Below, one piece after another: positions 13,398-16,667 of a stretch of 16,667 nucleotides of DNA (position 1 is its first letter; each line of letters starts with the position of its first letter). Under the pieces are notes generated by a model. That model saw nothing but the letters and a program-made list of their open reading frames with translations. It had not been told where the DNA came from and did not search any database. The stretch is taken from positions 24,204 through 40,870 of the forward strand of contig JAHEYM010000004.1 of NCBI GenBank assembly GCA_023251595.1, in the 5' to 3' direction. The position numbers were made by a program, and so were the translations under genes. The DNA comes from Bacteroidota bacterium (GTDB lineage: Bacteria; Bacteroidota; Bacteroidia; AKYH767-A; JABDAW01).

Positions 13398-13479
13398 AGT
13401 ACTTTCAGCTATTCAATGTTCATTGCACGGTTTTGTGGGGAGAAATAAAAGTGAATATGCTACTGAATGTTTTTTGAAA

Positions 13480-13743
13480 ATGCAAGTTTTTTTGAAAATA
13501 AATTTAGTAAAAAAGACTGTTTTTTCGCTTCGATGGGAAAGTACAGGCGATACGATGTTGTCGGTCGTTATCACTGACACGAAAGGGAAAATACTGTTTT
13601 CCGAAAATATAAAGCTGACAAGCATTGTTGATGAGTATATTATTCAGCCAAAACAAGCTCTTCGCCCGGTTTATACATTATCAAATCAGCAGCAAGAAAA
13701 AAATCAATTTCAGGACTCCTTGCGGTCCGTTGAGATAATGTAA
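13480..13743 (+). pseudogene. Orphan fragment resembling a type IX secretion C-terminal sorting domain
   Basis: An 87-codon frame from the ATG at 13480; an upstream in-frame ATG at 13423 gives 106 aa but the extra residues look non-coding. The sequence MLSVVITDTKGKILFSENIK (about residues 26-45), then EYIIQPKQALRPVYTLS, has the beta-strand pattern of type A sorting domains (strand, D/N-x-x-G-K/R turn, strand, then P-G-x-Y), except that the Gly before VY is missing. Such domains normally sit at the end of large secreted proteins. Here there is no signal peptide and no passenger, so this is probably the leftover tail of a deleted exported protein, or a small orphan copy. No promoter seen. Confidence 0.4.
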
Positions 13744-13781
13744 AAATGAGTGATTACCATCAAGGATTGAAGTAGTACTTG

Positions 13782-13800
13782 CACTGAGCTTGTCAAAGTG
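13782..13800 (-). repeat. REP-like repeat copy 1
   Basis: On the minus strand CACTTTGACAAGCTCAGTG, matching 17 of 19 positions with CACTTCGACAGGCTCAGTG at 16448-16466. Both copies start with CACT and end with AGTG, giving an imperfect dyad. Sequences of this type are widespread intergenic repeats in Bacteroidota and other genomes. Confidence 0.65.
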
Positions 13801-14111
13801 TAAGATTTGTAAATTTCATGTCATTTTTTTCCGATATGTTCATAAAAGATTTGCAAAAAGATATAACTCTTTGATGTCGCCGCCGTTCAATATCGTTGTA
13901 GAAAACATGATAACTACCGGGCTTTGAACTCTCAACCAACAATGTTCTTTATTTTCCCGGGACGGCATGTAAGTTTGTTTCAAGATGGGGTGTTTTGGCT
14001 GTATTTGTCACCTGTTGTTCAGGTTACGAAAACAGAGCGGAACAGGGGAAGGACCGGATGAGATATTTGGAGCGTGATCGAAGAGCGGAAATCTAAGGTT
14101 GAACAAATATT

Positions 14112-14140
14112 AAGGGGCATCCGGCCCCTTTCCCTTTTAA
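14112..14140 (+). terminator. Intrinsic terminator-like hairpin
   Basis: AAGGGGC (14112-14118), loop ATCCG, GCCCCTT (14124-14130), a perfect 7-bp GC-rich stem followed by TTCCCTTTTAA. It is a good plus-strand terminator shape, yet no protein gene ends just upstream, so it may end an RNA transcribed from the preceding gap. Confidence 0.5.
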
Positions 14141-14209
14141 ACAAAAAACACGGGTATAACATGGAAATGATGGAATCAAAAATATGTAAGAATTGCTTGA
14201 ACTTTTTAC

Positions 14210-14240
14210 TTGACTTTTACTTTCAGCTAACCTAATTTAG
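14210..14240 (+). promoter_or_regulatory. Promoter of the 63-aa gene
   Basis: TTG (14210-14212), 20 bases, TAATTTAG (14233-14240; one mismatch to TAnnTTTG). Transcription would start near 14245, about 17 bases before the ATG at 14262. Confidence 0.5.
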
Positions 14241-14261
14241 CAGCCTCAAATCTGAATTTTT

Positions 14262-14453
14262 ATGTTCGAATATACTAAGCAAATCCTCCTCAAAGTCAGT
14301 TTCGACAAGGTTTTATTCACCAAAGAACTCAGCAAAGCCGTTACCTGGCTGAGAAACGACGAGACGCACCTCCTGAAAATTTGGTGTGTAGCCACTTTTG
14401 GTCACATATACTACGATGTGATCTCGGATGTTTTCTCTAAAGTTTCCGCGTAA
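14262..14453 (+). CDS. Conserved small protein of Bacteroidota (63 aa)
   Basis: The pattern MFEYTKQILLKVSFDKVLFT, then KELSKAVTWLRNDETHLLKI and WCVATFGHIYYDVI matches, from memory, a short conserved protein of Bacteroidota of unknown function. It is probably two or three helices with an aromatic core and has no signal or membrane segment. It has its own promoter (14210-14240). Its last 17 bp overlap the 3' end of the convergent queG gene, so the two transcripts can pair at their ends. Confidence 0.65.
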   Translation: MFEYTKQILLKVSFDKVLFTKELSKAVTWLRNDETHLLKIWCVATFGHIYYDVISDVFSKVSA

Positions 14454-15351
14454 AATCAAGATTTCTCCTGAGTCCCTCATAGCCTGTTCGTTTGAGTGGC
14501 GAGTCGTGGAACACTTTACTGAAAACTTCTTCGGTCACTTCTTCCCATTCTTTTGGGCTCCAGTCAAGGATTTCTTTTTTGGGGGTGAAACCCTTTTCTG
14601 TATTGGGTTTGGAGAATCGATTCCAAGGACAAACATCCTGACAAATGTCGCAGCCGAAAGCCCAATTTTCAAACTTCCCGGCCATAGAAGTTGGAATCTG
14701 ATCCTTCAATTCAATCGTGAAATATGAAATACATTTGCTCCCATCCACCACGTAGGGTTCAACAATAGCGTCGGTCGGACAAGCGTCGATACATTTGGTG
14801 CATGTACCGCAAAAATCGCCCATCGGTGAGTCGGGTTCCAGTTCGAGATCGAGAATCAGTTCACCGACAAATAGAAATGAGCCCGATTGCCGCGTCAGCA
14901 GATTTGAATTCTTACCTACCCAACCGATTCCTGCCTTTGCAGCCCATGCCTTTTCGAGAACCGGCGCCGAATCGACAAAAGCTCTGCCGTGAACTTCGCC
15001 GACTTCCTCATTAATAAAGAGTAATAATTGTTTCAACTTTTCCTTCACCACAAAATGATAATCTGTTCCGTAGGCATATTTTGCAATTTGGGGTGAAGCC
15101 GGATTTTGGGTCTGAACGGGAAAGTAATTCAACAAAACCGAAATCACCGATTTGGCATCATTTACAAGCTTGCGCGGATCGAGCCGTTTGTCAAACCAAT
15201 TCGCCATATAAGACATCTTACCATGTTGATTTTGTGTCAACCATTTTTCGAGACGGGCTGCCTCGCCTTCCAAAAAATCGGCTTTCGAAATTCCGCAATA
15301 ATCAAAGCCCAGTCGTGTTGCTTCGGCTTTTATTAATTCTTTTATTTTCAA
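14437..15351 (-). CDS. queG: Epoxyqueuosine reductase QueG
   Basis: A 304-aa enzyme for the last step of queuosine synthesis, reducing epoxyqueuosine to queuosine in tRNA with a cobalamin cofactor and two [4Fe-4S] clusters. Cluster cysteines are seen at 181, 184, 187 and 191 (CGTCTKCIDACP) and at 207, 234, 237 and 241 (FGCDICQDVCPW). The cobalamin/active-site region has GRAFVDSAPVLEKAWA (Asp127) and GIGWVGKNSNLL (141-152). The ending at about residue 304 is the shorter QueG form, without the extra C-terminal HEAT-like repeats of some relatives. Its ATG overlaps the stop of ruvB by 4 bp, so both are read from the ruvB promoter. Its 3' end overlaps the convergent 63-aa gene. Confidence 0.95.
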   Translation of the reverse strand: MKIKELIKAEATRLGFDYCGISKADFLEGEAARLEKWLTQNQHGKMSYMANWFDKRLDPRKLVNDAKSVISVLLNYFPVQTQNPASPQIAKYAYGTDYHFVVKEKLKQLLLFINEEVGEVHGRAFVDSAPVLEKAWAAKAGIGWVGKNSNLLTRQSGSFLFVGELILDLELEPDSPMGDFCGTCTKCIDACPTDAIVEPYVVDGSKCISYFTIELKDQIPTSMAGKFENWAFGCDICQDVCPWNRFSKPNTEKGFTPKKEILDWSPKEWEEVTEEVFSKVFHDSPLKRTGYEGLRRNLDFTRKL

Positions 15352-16391
15352 AAAAGCGTATCGTTTTTGGCGGCATACGCGCGACCAAGATGTTTGTATG
15401 CAAGTTCCGTAGCTTCACGCCCACGTGGAGTCCGCATAAGATAACCCTCCTGAATTAAAAACGGTTCATAAACTTCTTCAATGGTTCCGGATTCTTCGCC
15501 GACCGCAGTTGCAATCGTGGAAATTCCAACCGGTCCTCCTCTGAATTTATCGATGATGGAAACCAAAATCCGGTTGTCCATTTCATCAAGTCCGTGGAGA
15601 TCGACATTTAATGCAAGTAAGGCGTGTTTCGCGATTTCGATATCAATAAAACCATTTCCTTTAATTTGTGCAAAGTCGCGCACCCTACGCAGAAGCGCGT
15701 TCGCGATACGCGGAGTGCCACGACTACGACGTGCAATTTCGAAAGCCGCATCGTCTGCGATACCAATTTTCAGAATGGCAGAAGCACGTGTCACAATTGC
15801 TTTAATGAGCTTCGCATCGTAATACTCGAGTCGTGTGTTGATTCCAAATCGTGCGCGCAGCGGGCTTGTCAGCAGACCCGAACGCGTGGTTGCACCTATG
15901 AGTGTGAATGGTTTCAGCTTTATCTGAACCGATCGTGCATTCGGTCCACTCTCGATCATAATATCGATTTTATAATCCTCCATCGCCGAATATAAATATT
16001 CTTCAACCACAGGACTCAACCGATGTATTTCATCAATAAAAAGAACATCATGCTCCTCAAGATTTGTAAGCAATCCTGCAAGATCGCCGGGTTTGTCCAG
16101 CACCGGCCCTGATGTTACACGGATACTGACACCCATTTCGTTCGCGATGATATATGCGAGCGTGGTCTTGCCTAAACCAGGTGGGCCATGCAACAACACA
16201 TGATCGAGTGATTCACCACGATTACGTGCGGCTTCCACAAAAATTCTGAGGTTATCGACTACTTTTGCTTGTCCGGTGAAGTCACCAAACGCAGCAGGTC
16301 GAAGCACCTTCTCGATTTCTTTCTCAACCTGAGTAAAATCCTGTCCGGTGGGATCAAGATTCGGATTGGCTGGTATATGCTGATCTGACAT
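15348..16391 (-). CDS. ruvB: Holliday junction branch migration ATPase RuvB
   Basis: A 347-aa AAA+ motor that, with RuvA, drives Holliday junction migration in recombination and repair. Visible motifs are Walker A GPPGLGKT (69-76), Walker B LFIDEIH (117-123), the RuvB signature GATTRSGLLTSPLRARFG (166-183, including sensor 1 and the arginine finger) and RGTPRIANALLRRVRDFA (224-241). The C-terminal winged helix has KFRGGPVGISTIA and RTPRGREAT (320-328). Length and motif order are normal, and no residue is missing. The start MSDQHIP at 16391 lies only five bases after a perfect TAACTTTG promoter element. queG overlaps its stop by 4 bp and is co-transcribed. Confidence 0.98.
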   Translation of the reverse strand: MSDQHIPANPNLDPTGQDFTQVEKEIEKVLRPAAFGDFTGQAKVVDNLRIFVEAARNRGESLDHVLLHGPPGLGKTTLAYIIANEMGVSIRVTSGPVLDKPGDLAGLLTNLEEHDVLFIDEIHRLSPVVEEYLYSAMEDYKIDIMIESGPNARSVQIKLKPFTLIGATTRSGLLTSPLRARFGINTRLEYYDAKLIKAIVTRASAILKIGIADDAAFEIARRSRGTPRIANALLRRVRDFAQIKGNGFIDIEIAKHALLALNVDLHGLDEMDNRILVSIIDKFRGGPVGISTIATAVGEESGTIEEVYEPFLIQEGYLMRTPRGREATELAYKHLGRAYAAKNDTLF

Positions 16392-16396
16392 TCGTG

Positions 16397-16404
16397 CAAA
16401 GTTA
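16397..16404 (-). promoter_or_regulatory. -7 promoter element of ruvB-queG
   Basis: On the minus strand TAACTTTG is an exact TAnnTTTG match, and its last base lies five bases before the ruvB ATG. A TTTG is seen upstream at 16432-16429 with a 24-base spacing, longer than usual. If used, the transcript starts at or within a base or two of the start codon. Confidence 0.45.
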
Positions 16405-16437
16405 AGAAAATGACGATGGTATACATCACAAAATCAG

Positions 16438-16445
16438 TATCTTTG
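16438..16445 (+). promoter_or_regulatory. -7 promoter element of the SPOR-domain gene
   Basis: TATCTTTG is an exact TAnnTTTG match. Transcription would start near 16449, about 44 bases before the ATG. There is no clear TTTG at -33. Confidence 0.45.
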
Positions 16446-16447
16446 CT

Positions 16448-16466
16448 CACTTCGACAGGCTCAGTG
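16448..16466 (+). repeat. REP-like repeat copy 2, at the predicted transcript start
   Basis: CACTTCGACAGGCTCAGTG, matching 17 of 19 positions with the minus strand at 13782-13800. It falls in what would be the first bases of the 5' leader of the SPOR-domain gene. Confidence 0.65.
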
Positions 16467-16492
16467 ACCGAATGAAGCATTGCAACTGATTG

Positions 16493-16667
16493 ATGAGAAT
16501 TACTAATACACTATTTCTTTTTATTTTCTGTTGTGGCATTGTTGTCGGACAACCGGACTCAATTTCCACCAAAAAGAAGGGTAAAATTGTTTTTCATCAA
16601 GACCCCATGATCGACTCGCTGGTTGATGCCCATATTGAATATAAATTATTAAAAGGAACGGAGACGG
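16493..16667 (+). CDS. Partial exported protein, N-terminus of a SPOR-domain protein
   Basis: 58 codons are visible before the window ends. A signal peptide (RITNTLFLFIFCCGIVVGQ, cleavage near residue 19-20) is followed by a Lys-rich link and GKIVFHQDPMIDSLVDAHIE (residues 30-49), which matches the segment ahead of the SPOR domain in Bacteroidota cell-envelope proteins, where it is normally followed by PGYRVQIF. Such proteins bind denuded peptidoglycan. The SPOR domain itself is outside the window, so the call rests on this preceding segment. The gene is divergent from ruvB with a 101-bp shared gap. Confidence 0.65.
   Translation, partial: MRITNTLFLFIFCCGIVVGQPDSISTKKKGKIVFHQDPMIDSLVDAHIEYKLLKGTET

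Larger units (their letters stand above)
13744..14261. other. 518-bp gap without a protein gene; REP-like repeat, hairpins, promoter
   Basis: The longest stretch without a supported gene. It holds a REP-like repeat at 13782-13800, a small ACCTG-CAGGT hairpin near 14012-14026, a terminator-like hairpin at 14112-14130 with a complementary upstream segment at 14051-14060, and the promoter of the 63-aa gene. Only short plus-strand ORFs occur (13985-14077, 30 aa; 14058-14096, 12 aa). I saw none of the diagnostic sequences of SRP RNA, tmRNA, RNase P RNA or a tRNA. Between about 13850 and 14110 it could encode an unrecognised RNA. Confidence 0.4.

Noticed and set aside
13985..14077. 30-aa ORF starting MGCFGCICHLLF
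   Set aside because: Short, no ribosome-binding site and no family resemblance; overlaps the candidate regulatory RNA region.
13744..14261. Possible SRP RNA, tmRNA, RNase P RNA or tRNA in the long gap
   Set aside because: None of their conserved core sequences was seen on either strand.
16259..16480. 73-aa minus-strand frame with SVTEPVEVSK
   Set aside because: Typical translation of the REP-like repeat, followed by a shifted frame of ruvB.
1..16667. CRISPR array or intact insertion sequence
   Set aside because: No regularly spaced repeats with spacers and no transposase-like reading frame found.

Overview
The window looks like chromosome of a Bacteroidota member, plausibly the Chitinophagia/Sphingobacteriia side (possibly an uncultured lineage). 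The evidence is AT-rich DNA, several promoters of the Bacteroidota type (TTTG or TTG, about 20 bases, then TAnnTTTG), weak or absent Shine-Dalgarno sequences, a SPOR-domain protein of Bacteroidota style, an orphan piece resembling a type IX secretion sorting domain, and dispersed intergenic repeats common in Bacteroidota assemblies.

Region 1 (1-3850) is an accessory, partly decayed defence-type island. A compact three-gene operon holds a stand-alone N-terminal DNA-methyltransferase-type recognition domain without a catalytic domain, an 89-aa unknown protein, and a predicted PD-(D/E)XK-like restriction endonuclease. It is followed by an HNH endonuclease of the COG3440 restriction type, a 52-aa orphan ORF, a truncated HTH regulator behind an array of short repeats that looks like an operator, and a ParE-type toxin-antitoxin pair with a good promoter.

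Region 2 (3870-7740, minus strand) carries a DinB-fold protein and part of the phenylacetyl-CoA catabolic pathway in the order paaG - paaH - unknown acidic 164-aa gene - paaI. PaaG (epoxide/oxepin isomerase), PaaH (3-hydroxyacyl-CoA dehydrogenase) and PaaI (rescue thioesterase) would work together; the ring-epoxidase genes paaABCDE, paaZ, paaJ and paaK are not in the window. AT-rich inverted repeats and an 8-bp tandem repeat lie between genes.

Region 3 (7690-8951, plus strand) is a cbpA-cbpM pair, a DnaJ-like co-chaperone and its MerR-like modulator, divergent from paaG across a shared promoter region.

Region 4 (8958-13372, minus strand) holds a secreted alkaline-phosphatase-superfamily enzyme, a ferritin-like (VioB/iminophenylpyruvate-dimer-synthase-like) protein, a YcxB-like membrane protein and a large multi-pass membrane protein. 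The gaps between them contain fragments of one dispersed repeat family.

Region 5 (13373-14261) is mostly non-coding. It has an orphan sorting-domain-like fragment, a REP-like repeat, and a terminator-like hairpin whose loop and 3' arm can pair with an upstream segment, an attenuator-like arrangement.

Region 6 (14262-16667) is housekeeping: a 63-aa conserved small protein, then queG and ruvB in an overlapping minus-strand operon, and divergently the start of a SPOR-domain protein that runs off the window. No tRNA, rRNA, CRISPR array or intact insertion sequence was seen.
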